Below, piece after piece: positions 36,305 to 46,463 of a stretch of DNA of 64,000 nucleotides (position 1 is its first letter; the number at the start of each line of letters is the position of its first letter). Made by a program: the position numbers and the translations under genes. The notes beneath the pieces are model-generated. The model made no database searches. It was not told the DNA's origin and saw only the letters and a program-made list of their open reading frames with translations. The DNA is taken from NCBI GenBank assembly GCA_003511165.1, contig DOJW01000007.1, positions 124,001 through 188,000 on the forward strand. Direction: 5' to 3'. Origin of the DNA: Candidatus Dependentiae bacterium (GTDB lineage Bacteria > Babelota > Babeliae > Babelales > UBA12411).

Positions 36305-37531
36305 TTAACCCATTTTTTCGAATGCACTTCCTATATCTTTCATAGGAAGGAACATCGCTAACACTATAAAAAAAATCAATCCTCCAACAATCAAAATCAT
36401 TAAAGGATTTATTTTGGCAATTAAACTGTCAATTAGTTCAAAAAGATCTCTTTCGTAATCATTTCCAACCGATGTTAACATTTCAGCCAATTTTCCAGAC
36501 TGCTCTCCAGTACTTACCATATAACTTACGATCGGAGGGAAGATTTGTGTTTCACCAAGATATTTCGAAATTTTTCCTTCCTTTATAATTTTGTCTCTCG
36601 CATTTTTCAAAGTTCTGGTCAAAACAGTATTATCGACAAGATTGCAAACGATATCAAGAGACTCTGCCAAATTCACTCCGCTCTCAAGAAGCATCCCAAA
36701 AGTTTTTGTAAAATCTACAACAACTTTGGCTTTGGTAAAATATGAAAATATTGGAAGTTGCAATTTTAATTTATCAAATGAATGACGACCGTTTGGAGTT
36801 GATTTCCAATATTTAAACAAAATAAAACCACCGATTGAAAATACAACAATCCAAAATAAATAAGCGGAAAAAAAATCTGATATACCCAAAACAAAACGTG
36901 TTGGCCAAGGAAGTTCTATACCGCTTTCTTTAAAAACTTCTACGATTTTGGGAACCGCAAATGTGATAAGTAAAGATACGATAACTACAGATATTCCAAT
37001 CATCATCACAGGATAAGACATAGCTTTTTTCACGCGGCGTCGAATTTCATCCATTCGTTCCAGATAAACAGCTAAATTTTTCAAAACCGCTTCTAGATTT
37101 CCACTCGCTTCACCAGCGCGAACAAGTTGTACATAAACATTAGAAAAAACTTTTGGATAACGTTCAAGAGAAGTTGCAAAAGATTTTCCACTTTTCAAAT
37201 CATCTTTTACTTCTATCAAAATCCTACGCAACTTTCCTTCAAATTGTTCCGCCAAAAGTTCTACCCCTTGCAGCAAAGGTACACCTGCTTTCAAAAGAAC
37301 TGCTAACTGCTTGGTAAGTAAAATTATACTTTTTTGATCGACCGATCTTTCAAACAAATCTTTTATCGAAAATCCACCGGCTGCATCAAGGGCCGCAATT
37401 TCATTCATTTTTATCGGCATAAAACCTTGACTTCGGATAATTTCTTTTGCGGTTTGGATGGTAGAGGCTTCTATCGTTCCGCTAACCTTTTTCCCCAATT
37501 TATTAAAGGCGTCATATTTAAAAAGAGGCAC
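36305..37531 (-). CDS. gspF: Type II secretion inner-membrane platform protein GspF
   Basis: 408 residues with two GspF domains. The N-terminus PLFKYDAFNKLGKKVSGTIEA, then LLTKQLAVLLKAGVPLLQGVELL and FVQLVRAGEASGNLEAVL-like NVYVQLVRAGEASGNLEAVL, with the second-domain copy TFGMLLESGVNLAESLDIV and VSTGEQSGKLAEML. Three membrane helices. GTG start. It heads the F-G-H-I-J-K cluster; gspD and gspE are outside the window. Confidence 0.92.
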   Translation of the reverse strand: MPLFKYDAFNKLGKKVSGTIEASTIQTAKEIIRSQGFMPIKMNEIAALDAAGGFSIKDLFERSVDQKSIILLTKQLAVLLKAGVPLLQGVELLAEQFEGKLRRILIEVKDDLKSGKSFATSLERYPKVFSNVYVQLVRAGEASGNLEAVLKNLAVYLERMDEIRRRVKKAMSYPVMMIGISVVIVSLLITFAVPKIVEVFKESGIELPWPTRFVLGISDFFSAYLFWIVVFSIGGFILFKYWKSTPNGRHSFDKLKLQLPIFSYFTKAKVVVDFTKTFGMLLESGVNLAESLDIVCNLVDNTVLTRTLKNARDKIIKEGKISKYLGETQIFPPIVSYMVSTGEQSGKLAEMLTSVGNDYERDLFELIDSLIAKINPLMILIVGGLIFFIVLAMFLPMKDIGSAFEKMG

Positions 37532-37568
37532 AATTAAACTCCTTTACCTTAATTTATTTTTCTCACTC

Positions 37569-37598
37569 TTGAAAAAATATTTAAGACCATGATATCAT
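37569..37598 (+). promoter_or_regulatory. Promoter for the 37671 gene
   Basis: TTGAAA, an 18-base spacer and TATCAT preceded by TGA (extended -10), about 75 bases before the ATG. Confidence 0.45.
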
Positions 37599-37670
37599 CC
37601 AAAGCGTAAAACTTTGTTTAAAAATGCAAAACAATTTAATATTTAGCACTTTAACAAAAAGGGACAAGGA

Positions 37671-38681
37671 ATGAAAATAAAAAATATAGTTATATTGGTA
37701 GTAGCTTTGGCAGCAATAATTAACTTTGATAAAAACATTTTTGCAAAATCAAATATCTCCAAAAAAAATTATTTTACTGCGCATCCTTCAGTCAAATACA
37801 ATGTCAATTTAAATAGCGAATATAAAACACAGCAATTTAACACCGCACTAGAAAAGTATATAAAAGAAGAATACAACAGCAGTGACTATGCAGATTACAT
37901 TTCACAAAACAGCGGGCACTTTCTCGAGCTTTTAAAAATTATAGACAATTTCAAATTGGGAGACGACTCCATCCCTTATTTTTATACAATATTCAAACTT
38001 TTCAACGACAAAATGAAATCATGCGAACTTGTAGATTACGCTGTTGTTCAATCAATTTTAGAAGAGATGCCACAAATTTTAAAACCTTATTTAAAAGCAG
38101 AAAACGTTGATGTCAAAACATTAATTGAAAAGCAACTTGATTATCTAATTCAATCCAAAATGCAAACATACCTAAAACCAGTCAAAACACCAGTCAGCAA
38201 CATAAAAAACTTTTCAAATAATTTAACACGCGAACTATCAACAACTTATCAAAACGAAAAAGATAAGATCGAAAATTTGTTTAAATTGAGAAGTATCGCA
38301 GTACGCTTTTTAGAAAATATAATCGGTAAATCAGTCTGGAGCAAAAGCCACTATGAATCAATCTGGCCCGCTTTCACCAAAATCTCATTTTTGATTGATA
38401 ATCTTTATAAATATGAAATCATTGATGATGAAGACGAAATAGACAGTCTAAAATGGTCGCTCGTTCATTCATTTTGCAAATTTATAGATATTGTCAGCAT
38501 TGAACTTCCACTAGATTTTTACGAAGAAATCGAAGACGATCTTGTAAATAAAACAATTCCATTTTTAGAGGAAGAAGAACAAGATGCATTCATCAAAACA
38601 AAAAAAACAACCATCGGTGAATGCCTGCTAAAAACTAAGAGCCGAACTATTGGATATAAGAAGATGGGAATCATTTCATAA
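37671..38681 (+). CDS. Secreted protein of unknown function
   Basis: Not recognised; 336 residues. A signal peptide (IVILVVALAAIINF, ending near IFA) is followed by an all-helical, acidic protein with no clear domain. The region about 265-300 is strongly acidic (YEEIEDDLVNK, LEEEEQDAF). AAGGGACAAGG precedes the ATG. It is divergent from gspF and has its own promoter. Confidence 0.7.
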   Translation: MKIKNIVILVVALAAIINFDKNIFAKSNISKKNYFTAHPSVKYNVNLNSEYKTQQFNTALEKYIKEEYNSSDYADYISQNSGHFLELLKIIDNFKLGDDSIPYFYTIFKLFNDKMKSCELVDYAVVQSILEEMPQILKPYLKAENVDVKTLIEKQLDYLIQSKMQTYLKPVKTPVSNIKNFSNNLTRELSTTYQNEKDKIENLFKLRSIAVRFLENIIGKSVWSKSHYESIWPAFTKISFLIDNLYKYEIIDDEDEIDSLKWSLVHSFCKFIDIVSIELPLDFYEEIEDDLVNKTIPFLEEEEQDAFIKTKKTTIGECLLKTKSRTIGYKKMGIIS

Positions 38682-38800
38682 GGAATTTATCATCCCTTAT
38701 TTATATCCCAATTTTTAAAACTTAATTTATATATTTATTCTTAGTTTATCTTTTAATTTATTCTGCTTTAAGTTTGTTTTTCTTTTTTCTTTAATCAAAT

Positions 38801-38964
38801 TAGCTCCGCTAGGGCCAAGGGTGTTGATTTGAACACCCTTGGATCCCCAAACTAAAGAAGTTTCTTTAGAATCTCTGACGCCTGAAACTCCCGCATCCAG
38901 TCTAGCCCGGACTTCGCATAAAGCTATGTCGGGCTAGACTGGACTGCGGTTCTAACAGCCAGGC
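38801..38964 (+). repeat. Four-hairpin structured element, copy C
   Basis: P1 TAGC-tcc-GCTA (38801-38811). P2 CCAAGGGTGTT/AACACCCTTGG (38815-38842). P3 CTAAAGAA/TTCTTTAG (38852-38869). P4 outer GCCTG/CAGGC (38880-38964) enclosing a long stem CCAGTCTAGCCCG/CGGGCTAGACTGG (38897-38942). It has the same order of helices as A and B but almost no identical bases in the stems. Region 38682-39388 contains no convincing gene. Confidence 0.7.
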
Positions 38965-39028
38965 TAATTTGGAATCTACAAATTTATATTATAGAAATCC
39001 AGGAAAATATAATTATTAAATACTGATC

Positions 39029-39165
39029 CAGCACTACCTGTTTGAGTCGGAGTACAACGTAGTTGTATCCCGGCGAGTTTAGTGCTGTAGAGATTTTAAA
39101 GAAACCTCTTTAATGTGTGATTGCAAAGGATGCACACCCATCCTTTGCCGCACAGCGCGTAGCTG
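39029..39165 (-). repeat. Four-hairpin structured element, copy D (inverted)
   Basis: On the minus strand: P1 CAGC/GCTG (39153-39165), P2 GCAAAGGATG/CATCCTTTGC (39123-39148), P3 TTAAAGA/TCTTTAA (39096-39113), P4 outer CAGCACTA/TAGTGCTG (39029-39087), inner GTCGG/CCGGC with one G-T pair, innermost TACAAC/GTTGTA. It is the inverted partner of C, with a 64-base AT-rich spacer. Confidence 0.72.
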
Positions 39166-39388
39166 CTAAGGATAAAAAAATAGAATAAAAAAGCATAAGA
39201 AAAATACCTAAAATACTAATAGGATTTATAAAAACATCCCTTCCATACCTCTTAAAACCAAAAAACAATTAAATTCAAGGTTTTTTAAAACAATTTTTAA
39301 CGCTAACTATCAAACCTTTAAGTTTTTCAAATTTCGCTTTATCATATTTGGATATAAAAATTAAAAACCAAATCTGTAAGGGAACAAT

Positions 39389-40783
39389 ATGTTACCAAAC
39401 ATTTTCAGAGAATATGATATCCGCGGTGTTATAGGGAAATCATTTTTGATAGATGAAGCAGAAAACCTAGCACAATCTATTGTCACATATTTTTTGAGCA
39501 AAAATCCAAATATTAATACCGTAACTGTAGCGATGGACGGCAGAATTCATTCACAAGCGATCAAAGAAAAAGTAATCAATTCAATTACGCAAATGGGTAT
39601 AAATGTCATCGACATCGGACTCTGCCCAACTCCTACATTCTATTTTTCACTTTTCATGCACCCAGAAAGCACAAGCGGTTTAATGATCACGGCATCACAC
39701 AACCCAAAAGAATATAACGGAATGAAAATCTGTTTTGAAAAACAATCGGTGTTTGGAAAAGAGATCCAAGAAATCAAAAAAATCAGCGAATCTCAAAATT
39801 TCTTTGAAAACAAAACAGGCAAAGTTGGCACGGTCGCAAAATACGATGCAACAAATTTGTACATCAAATGGCTCACAGACAACTTCGCACATCTAAAAAA
39901 TTTACCCATTTCTGCACTTATTGACTGCGGAAATGGAACCGCAGGAGCAATATTGCCTCAATTGATATCTGCAATGGGATGGAAAAATGTAAAAACAATT
40001 TACGAAGAAATCGACGGTAATTTTCCAAACCACGAAGCTGATCCAACAACTTATGAAAACATGCACGAAATAATTTTAAAATTAAAAAATAATTCTACTT
40101 TTGAACTTGGAATAGGATTCGATGGCGATTGTGATCGAATGTCTCCAATAACCAAAAATGGCAAAATAGTTGAAGGCGACAAATTACTTGCCTTATTTTC
40201 AAAACAAATTTTAAAAGACGTTCCAAATGCTACCATCGTTTTCGACATCAAAAGCTCTTGTGGACTTATGGAGCTACTTGAAGAATGGGGCGCAAAACAA
40301 ATTTTGGCACCATCCGGCCATTCACTAATCAAAAATACAATGATCCAAAATAATGCAATGCTCGCAGGCGAACTTAGTTGCCACTTTTTCTTCAAACATC
40401 GCTACTTCGGCTATGATGATGGAATTTATGCAATGATGCGCACATTTGAAATTTTGCTCGAAGAAAATAAAAGCTTAGAAGAACTGCTGCAAATTTTTCC
40501 TCAAAAATTTAGCTCTCCAGAATATCGCCTCACTTGCAAAGAAGAAGAAAAACAAGAAATTGTTGAAAAAGTTAAATCTTATTTTTCACAAAAGGTTGAT
40601 GCCAAACTTATCACAATCGATGGAATCCGTGCACAACTACCATTCGGTTGGGGGCTGGTCAGAGCTTCAAACACCCAACCAGCCATGACATTACGATTTG
40701 AGGCAAATAGCTACGAAAACCTAGAAGCAATAAAATATGAATTCAAAATAGCTTTAAATCCATATTTCCAAACTGATTTTTAA
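39389..40783 (+). CDS. Phosphomannomutase/phosphoglucomutase (AlgC/ManB type)
   Basis: 464 residues. The alpha-D-phosphohexomutase signature is complete: N-terminal FREYDIRGVIG, phosphoserine loop TASHNPKEYNGMK, metal loop GFDGDCDRM, sugar loop GELSCHFFF followed by RYFGYDDGIYA, and the phosphate-binding C-terminal region NTQPAMTLRFEA. It interconverts hexose 6- and 1-phosphates for sugar nucleotides. It is distinct from glmM at 48108. Confidence 0.92.
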   Translation: MLPNIFREYDIRGVIGKSFLIDEAENLAQSIVTYFLSKNPNINTVTVAMDGRIHSQAIKEKVINSITQMGINVIDIGLCPTPTFYFSLFMHPESTSGLMITASHNPKEYNGMKICFEKQSVFGKEIQEIKKISESQNFFENKTGKVGTVAKYDATNLYIKWLTDNFAHLKNLPISALIDCGNGTAGAILPQLISAMGWKNVKTIYEEIDGNFPNHEADPTTYENMHEIILKLKNNSTFELGIGFDGDCDRMSPITKNGKIVEGDKLLALFSKQILKDVPNATIVFDIKSSCGLMELLEEWGAKQILAPSGHSLIKNTMIQNNAMLAGELSCHFFFKHRYFGYDDGIYAMMRTFEILLEENKSLEELLQIFPQKFSSPEYRLTCKEEEKQEIVEKVKSYFSQKVDAKLITIDGIRAQLPFGWGLVRASNTQPAMTLRFEANSYENLEAIKYEFKIALNPYFQTDF

Positions 40784-40791
40784 CCTGCTGT

Positions 40792-42174
40792 TTAAACTTT
40801 GGCTTTTCTTTGTGGCAAAGTATCTTTTACGTTTCTCCAGACTTTTGCTATCTGCTGCAGTAAATCTAAATTAAAAGTTTGTGGATCACGATAAAACAAA
40901 TTTAAATTACTTGAAACCATCGAATCTATAATTGCAAAATTCAAAGTTTCAAGAAATTCAAAATCGCTAACACCTAAAACATCATTTTGCATTTTGATAA
41001 TTTGCTCATCAAAAGAAATAACATAACCATGCCCATTGAAACTAATAAAATCTCTTCGATGCGTTTGCACTAAAAGAGCTTTTTGCACCTCTTGCCATAC
41101 CTCCACAAATGAAAGATATAAATCTTCGCCTTGATATTTAATAGTCTGTTTGATAAACGCATAACGTTTGAACAACCGAAATAAACCAGGAATCTTTAAT
41201 ATATTCTCACAGTTTGCACCAAACCAAAGCAGCATGAGTTGCTGAGAAAAATAGTAAGCTAAAATTTGATGTTTTCCTGGTAAAAATTTTTGAACCTCAG
41301 CAAAATCATATTTCTCACCATTCTTACCATAGAACTCACCCTTCTTAAGCTGTTTATATGTTTTCCAAGGTTTAAAATAAAAATCTACAACCTGTTTTGA
41401 TTTTTTATAAAGATCTTTTCGTTCTTCAAATAGTTTTGCCAGTTGAACTTGAAACAAATTATCTTTTGAGAAATGTGCAGCATTCCAAAGATTAAATCTA
41501 TCTTTATTACAATATCTTTCTAACTCTTTAAAAATGGGGAAATCCAAATCACTTTTTGCAACTGCTGTATTTGCATTGCTTAGTCCAAGACGTAAAAGCA
41601 TTAATTTATAAATTCCCAATTCGGATAACGCAAATTGCTTATTTTCTAAATTTTTAAAAATAATTTTCGAAATCCCGGGCGCCGAGCAAGTATCTAAATT
41701 TAATAATAAACAACCGCCACCAACATTTTTCATTTTTTCGGCAACTGATAAATCTATAAAAAACGCTGGTGAAACTGGTAAAAATAATGACTTATCCTTT
41801 TGTAAAAAAATATTTTTGCGATTTGCATCATAGATATGAGGAAAAACAACTCCCTTTGCTGTCGCATTTTCTAAAAAATCGATTGTTGCTTTAAAAGTCT
41901 TTTTATTTGTCACAATATCTTGTATAAATTTTTCCCAAGACTTTGTTTGTTTAGAATACTTTTCAGTCCATTCATTTTTTGTAAGCCATTCAAATCGATT
42001 TAAATTACTAAAACCAACATTTCTCATATCTTCAAGTAGTTGTAAATTTAAAATCGGAGCGAAAATGGTCTCATCAGTTGAACACTGAAAAAATAAATAT
42101 TTTGGATTTTTACCTAAATTACACAATAAATTTGGCGTAAACAACAATAAAAAAAATAAATATTTTTTAAACAT
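40792..42174 (-). CDS. Secreted protein of unknown function
   Basis: Not recognised; 460 residues. Signal peptide FKKYLFFLLLFTPNLLC. The mature protein is Phe- and aromatic-rich, mixed alpha/beta, with blocks such as LFLPVSPAFFIDLSVAEKM and GHGYVISFDEQIIKMQNDV. GGGAG lies upstream. It converges with the phosphohexomutase gene, with 8 bases between stops. Confidence 0.72.
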   Translation of the reverse strand: MFKKYLFFLLLFTPNLLCNLGKNPKYLFFQCSTDETIFAPILNLQLLEDMRNVGFSNLNRFEWLTKNEWTEKYSKQTKSWEKFIQDIVTNKKTFKATIDFLENATAKGVVFPHIYDANRKNIFLQKDKSLFLPVSPAFFIDLSVAEKMKNVGGGCLLLNLDTCSAPGISKIIFKNLENKQFALSELGIYKLMLLRLGLSNANTAVAKSDLDFPIFKELERYCNKDRFNLWNAAHFSKDNLFQVQLAKLFEERKDLYKKSKQVVDFYFKPWKTYKQLKKGEFYGKNGEKYDFAEVQKFLPGKHQILAYYFSQQLMLLWFGANCENILKIPGLFRLFKRYAFIKQTIKYQGEDLYLSFVEVWQEVQKALLVQTHRRDFISFNGHGYVISFDEQIIKMQNDVLGVSDFEFLETLNFAIIDSMVSSNLNLFYRDPQTFNLDLLQQIAKVWRNVKDTLPQRKAKV

Positions 42175-42355
42175 TTTATTAAATCTCCCTTTTTATCCCT
42201 AATACCCCTAGATTCCCAAAACATCTATATAATTCAATTATAAAGTAAGATGATGTTTACATTGAATAAAAAGAATAAAAACCCTAAGGATGACTTTTTA
42301 TTAAAAGAACATTATCTTTAAAATCTAAATTTTTAGAAGCGAAAAGGATAACAAA

Positions 42356-44644
42356 GTGTTAAGTGCAAAATTAGATTTCAACAATTTTTTAGAAAATGAA
42401 TTAAACGAGCAACAAAAAGAAGCTGTAACTCATCAAAAAGGTGCAGTTTTAGTTATTGCAGGAGCAGGAAGTGGAAAAACTCGCGTTATAACAAGCAGAA
42501 TTGCAAATTTAATTATCAATGAAAATGTTGATCCAAAATCTATTACCGCATTAACATTTACCAACAAAGCAGCCGGCGAGATGAAAGAACGCGTTGCGTT
42601 TTATTTGCAAAAAAAATCTTACACTCCTTTCGTCGGAACATTTCACTCTTTTTGCCTAAATTTGCTTCGTACAAATCCATCTATTTCACCATTTGCCCAA
42701 TTTTCGATTTTGGACGAAGATGATAAAACTTCACTTCTAAGAAAATTGTTAAAAAGTTACAATCTCGAAAAACAAATAAATATTTCGCAACTCACCGGGC
42801 ATATTTCCAGCTTAAAAAATAGTCAATTAAATTCAGATGATATCAAAGCAACTCCGCCTATATTTCAAGAACTTTACTCCGCTTATGAAAAAGAAAAAAA
42901 CAATATACATTGCCTAGATTTTGACGATCTTCTAATAAAAATTTTAGAAATTTTCCAAAAGAACAAAGAATTCAAAAATAAATTCCAAGAAAAAGCAAAA
43001 CATATTCTTGTTGATGAATATCAAGACACAAATAAAATACAACATCTTTTATTGCAAAATATGGTTTTAAATGATGAAAACAAATTGGCAGTAGATTCGA
43101 TTTGCGCAGTCGGCGACGAAGACCAATCAATTTACTCCTGGCGTGGCGCAGTAGTCGAAAATATGATCAAATTCAAACATGATTTTGCACCTGTAACAAT
43201 AATAAAAATCGAACAAAACTATAGAACTGTAGAGCCTATTTTGAATGCAGCAAACAAAGTGATCGAAAACAACAAAATTCGAAATGAAAAAAAGCTTTGG
43301 TCAACCAAAAAAGGCAAAAACAGAATTTTAGTTTTAGAAAATAGATCTGATTATCAAGAAGCAGATTCTATAACTAATTTTATAAATTGCTTTTTAAAAG
43401 AAAAACCTCAAAATAGTCTTGCCATTTTATATCGTACACATTTTCAATCACGAATAATTGAAGAAGCTTTGATTTACAACAAAATACCTTATCAAATCAT
43501 TGGCGGAATTCAGTTTTATCAACGAAAAGAAATTAAAGATCTGCTTGCTTACATGCGCCTGGTAATTAATCCATTTGATAAAATAAGCTTTTTTAGAGTT
43601 ATCAACACACCTTCAAGAGGTCTTGGCGATCAATTTGAAAATTTGGTGGCAGAAGAATGGAACAATAATCCATTTTTAGACTTTCAACAAATATTGGATT
43701 TAGTTCAAAACAAAATCCCACAAACATCCAAAAAAGTTGCTTCCATCCAAGAATTTTTACTTGCATTTAAAAATTTCACACCCAAAAGCAAACCTAGCGA
43801 TTTTTTAAATCATGTTTTGGAATCAACAGAATATTTAAACTACATAAGAACCTTTTATGAAGGCGAAGAATCATTAACCAAAACAGAAAATATCAAAGAA
43901 CTTTGCCGCGCCATAGAAAACTTCGAAAATCAAGAAGACAAATTTATGGAAAACAAAAGAAATGAAAAAGATTTAGAAGAATTTTTGGCGGAAGTTTCGC
44001 TGATGGAAGAAAGATCATCCAAACAAAATAAAGAAGCAAACACTGTTAAGATGATGACACTTCATGCTGCAAAGGGGCTAGAATTTGATTTGATAATCAT
44101 TATCGGACTTGAAGAAGGTTTGTTCCCATCTTCGCGATCTCTTTACACCAGCGAGAGCCTCGAAGAAGAAAGACGACTATTTTATGTCGGCATGACTCGT
44201 GCAAAAGAATGGATAATTTTATCAAATGCAAAACAAAGAAACACGTTTGGCCAACTTTGTGAACAATCTCTATCAAGATTTGTAGAAGAAATTCCACAAA
44301 ATCTTTTTGAAAAAATTATAACATCTAAAGACACAACATATTCTCTGCAAGCAAAATTCAAAAGTTTTATATCAAACATAAAAATCGATGCTCCAAAAAT
44401 ATTTTTCGGTGCAAATAAACCAATGGATTTTTCATCTGAAAAAAAGATGGTTCCAAAACCAATTATACCCCCAAAATCAAATTCCAGTAATTTATGGAGA
44501 ATGAACCAACTTGTATCGCATGAAAAATTTGGCGTCGGAATTGTTAAAAAAATTGAGAAAAAAAGCGAAAATCAATACTTTTTAACAATTTCCTTCAAAA
44601 TTGGTGAAAAAAAGGTTTCTTCATCGTTTTTAAAGAAAATCTAA
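42356..44644 (+). CDS. pcrA: UvrD/PcrA-family ATP-dependent DNA helicase
   Basis: 762 residues, superfamily 1A helicase used in repair and replication. Q motif LNEQQKEAVTH, Walker A AGAGSGKT (residues 35-42), TALTFTNKAAGEMKER, Walker B ILVDEYQDTN, motif III VGDEDQSIYSWRGA, motif IV IEQNYRT, motif V TLHAAKGLEFD and motif VI FYVGMTRAK. The C-terminal VSHEKFGVGIVKKIE is the Tudor-like RNA-polymerase-binding module of PcrA/UvrD. GTG start with AAAAGGA upstream. Confidence 0.93.
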   Translation: MLSAKLDFNNFLENELNEQQKEAVTHQKGAVLVIAGAGSGKTRVITSRIANLIINENVDPKSITALTFTNKAAGEMKERVAFYLQKKSYTPFVGTFHSFCLNLLRTNPSISPFAQFSILDEDDKTSLLRKLLKSYNLEKQINISQLTGHISSLKNSQLNSDDIKATPPIFQELYSAYEKEKNNIHCLDFDDLLIKILEIFQKNKEFKNKFQEKAKHILVDEYQDTNKIQHLLLQNMVLNDENKLAVDSICAVGDEDQSIYSWRGAVVENMIKFKHDFAPVTIIKIEQNYRTVEPILNAANKVIENNKIRNEKKLWSTKKGKNRILVLENRSDYQEADSITNFINCFLKEKPQNSLAILYRTHFQSRIIEEALIYNKIPYQIIGGIQFYQRKEIKDLLAYMRLVINPFDKISFFRVINTPSRGLGDQFENLVAEEWNNNPFLDFQQILDLVQNKIPQTSKKVASIQEFLLAFKNFTPKSKPSDFLNHVLESTEYLNYIRTFYEGEESLTKTENIKELCRAIENFENQEDKFMENKRNEKDLEEFLAEVSLMEERSSKQNKEANTVKMMTLHAAKGLEFDLIIIIGLEEGLFPSSRSLYTSESLEEERRLFYVGMTRAKEWIILSNAKQRNTFGQLCEQSLSRFVEEIPQNLFEKIITSKDTTYSLQAKFKSFISNIKIDAPKIFFGANKPMDFSSEKKMVPKPIIPPKSNSSNLWRMNQLVSHEKFGVGIVKKIEKKSENQYFLTISFKIGEKKVSSSFLKKI

Positions 44645-44772
44645 ATATTCACTAAAAACTCCATTTTTCGCATTTTTATTAACACTTAACCCCTACCCGG
44701 TTGCATTTTTACCCCCAACCTTTAAATTGATTTCAAACTGTAAATTATAAATTAAATTCCGTGGGGGAATTG

Positions 44773-46260
44773 ATGAAAAAGTTAATATTAGGTGTTTTCT
44801 TATTTTTTGGTCTTTTTGCACAAGTATCAGCAGGATCCGTGCCAAGATCTGTCTTAGCAGCAATGCTACAAGCAGAACAAGCTAAATCTACAAGCAAATC
44901 TGTAGCTACCACAACTACTGCAGCTCCAAAAGTGAGTAAATTATCTATTGCTCAAGTAGCAACTACAAGTTTAGTTGTACCGCGAACTAGTTTTTGGCAA
45001 ACATGCAAAAGTGGAACATCTTCTTTAATGAAAATGGGTTATGATTTTGCTGGCGAACAAATTAGAGACACAGCTTTAAATTCATTACAAGGTAAAACTC
45101 AATCAATAACGGCTCAAGTCTTATCGGGTACAAAATCAGAAGTTATTTTTAACTGTCCCGAAGATTTCAATTTATCAAAATTTCTTTTTACACTTTTAGA
45201 TAATTTCATAAAGCAAAAATTACCTTATTCACTTCAACAAAAAACAACTCTAAAACCTGAAAATTTTATAAGCTCTAAAGAATATTTAGATGAGTTCAAA
45301 AAATTTGCTGATATATTTGCAGAAGAACATTTTAATATAAAAAAAATAGAACAACCTACAGATTTTAAAACGGCAGAAGAATATCTTAAACAATTAGCTA
45401 ATTCCGCCCAATATTCTCTTGATTACGTTTTAAATTTGATAGCTGATACCCAAATTGAAGCTGATATTCAAGATAAAATTAATGCACATGTTCAAACTAT
45501 AATTGATACGGAAATTCAAATTATAAAAAAAGAAATTAAACAAAATAAACAAGAACCTATTGCTCAATTAAAAAAAGAATTAAAAGAACAAATTGTTAAA
45601 AATGGTGAGAAAAAAGTTACTCAAGATCTTTTTTTCAAAAAATGTTTTGTGCCCGCCTTCATAGAATATATGCAAAAAAATCAAAATGAATTTAACGAGC
45701 AACTCATACCTCATATAAATAGGTTAAAATCTATCGCGATAATTTTATCAGGACCTACAGCCGCAAGCCTACTCCACCAAATGTGTACAATAGGATATGA
45801 AAGTTATAAAACAGCTGGACTTTGGTCTGCTATAAAAGATGGATTAACATTAAAAGGTTTTTTAGAGAAAAATCCAAATCTTGGAACAGATTTAATTGAA
45901 CAATTTTTACCAAGTTCAGAAGATAGCGTAAGTGCACAAATTTGCAGATATAGTTTGTTTAAACAAGCTGATGAAAAATGTTTTAGAGAAGGTGTAAGAG
46001 CTTTTGGTACAGGAGTATCTCTTGTTAAATTTCTAGCAGCCCTAAGCCAAGTCAAAGTAAAACATAATTATTTAGATGTAGCATTTTGCGGCATGGAAAC
46101 AATTTTAAAAGGATTAACAATTCAAGACAAGCTTTTGGGTTGTGAAACAGCTTGGCTTAAAAAACCTTTATTTGTTACTCGAGCACTGCATAACTTCACC
46201 GAAACTAAAAACTTTTTATTACTTCCATTAATCGCATTGAAATTATTCTACTCCGCCTGA
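44773..46260 (+). CDS. Secreted protein of unknown function
   Basis: Not recognised; 495 residues. The signal peptide (LILGVFLFFGLFAQVSA) is followed by a low-complexity Ala/Thr/Ser-rich segment (to about residue 70) and a long helical domain with Lys/Gln/Glu-rich coiled-coil character around residues 240-290. The ATG at 44773 follows GGGGGAA at about 10 bases; an in-frame GTG at 44761 overlaps the ribosome-binding site and is rejected. Confidence 0.7.
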   Translation: MKKLILGVFLFFGLFAQVSAGSVPRSVLAAMLQAEQAKSTSKSVATTTTAAPKVSKLSIAQVATTSLVVPRTSFWQTCKSGTSSLMKMGYDFAGEQIRDTALNSLQGKTQSITAQVLSGTKSEVIFNCPEDFNLSKFLFTLLDNFIKQKLPYSLQQKTTLKPENFISSKEYLDEFKKFADIFAEEHFNIKKIEQPTDFKTAEEYLKQLANSAQYSLDYVLNLIADTQIEADIQDKINAHVQTIIDTEIQIIKKEIKQNKQEPIAQLKKELKEQIVKNGEKKVTQDLFFKKCFVPAFIEYMQKNQNEFNEQLIPHINRLKSIAIILSGPTAASLLHQMCTIGYESYKTAGLWSAIKDGLTLKGFLEKNPNLGTDLIEQFLPSSEDSVSAQICRYSLFKQADEKCFREGVRAFGTGVSLVKFLAALSQVKVKHNYLDVAFCGMETILKGLTIQDKLLGCETAWLKKPLFVTRALHNFTETKNFLLLPLIALKLFYSA

Positions 46261-46299
46261 ACCCCCAAGGCCTTTAGCTTTGTAGTGAATGGCGAGTAG

Positions 46300-46383
46300 A
46301 ACCCTTCGTAGCTCCATGGGGGCGAAGTAGGGTTGGCTTCGAAGAATTACGTGTGATACAACAGCTTAAAAACTGTTTCACAC
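46300..46383. repeat. Two adjacent palindromes in the 46261-46463 gap
   Basis: AACCCTTCG pairs with CGAAG-ta-GGGTT (46300-46334). GTGTGA-tac-AACAG pairs with CTGTT-TCACAC (46351-46383). They are GC-richer than the surroundings and have no T-tract, so terminator function is unlikely. Confidence 0.55.
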
Positions 46384-46404
46384 TTCATTTTCATAAAAAA
46401 CAAA

Positions 46405-46436
46405 AAGGGAAGAGAGTGCAATATCTCTCTTCCCTT
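46405..46436. terminator. Hairpin terminator between converging genes
   Basis: AAGGGAAGAGAG pairs with CTCTCTTCCCTT (46405-46436), preceded by an A run that gives T residues on the minus strand. Confidence 0.7.
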
Positions 46437-46463
46437 CAGCAAAAAAGATGTTCATCAAACTTT

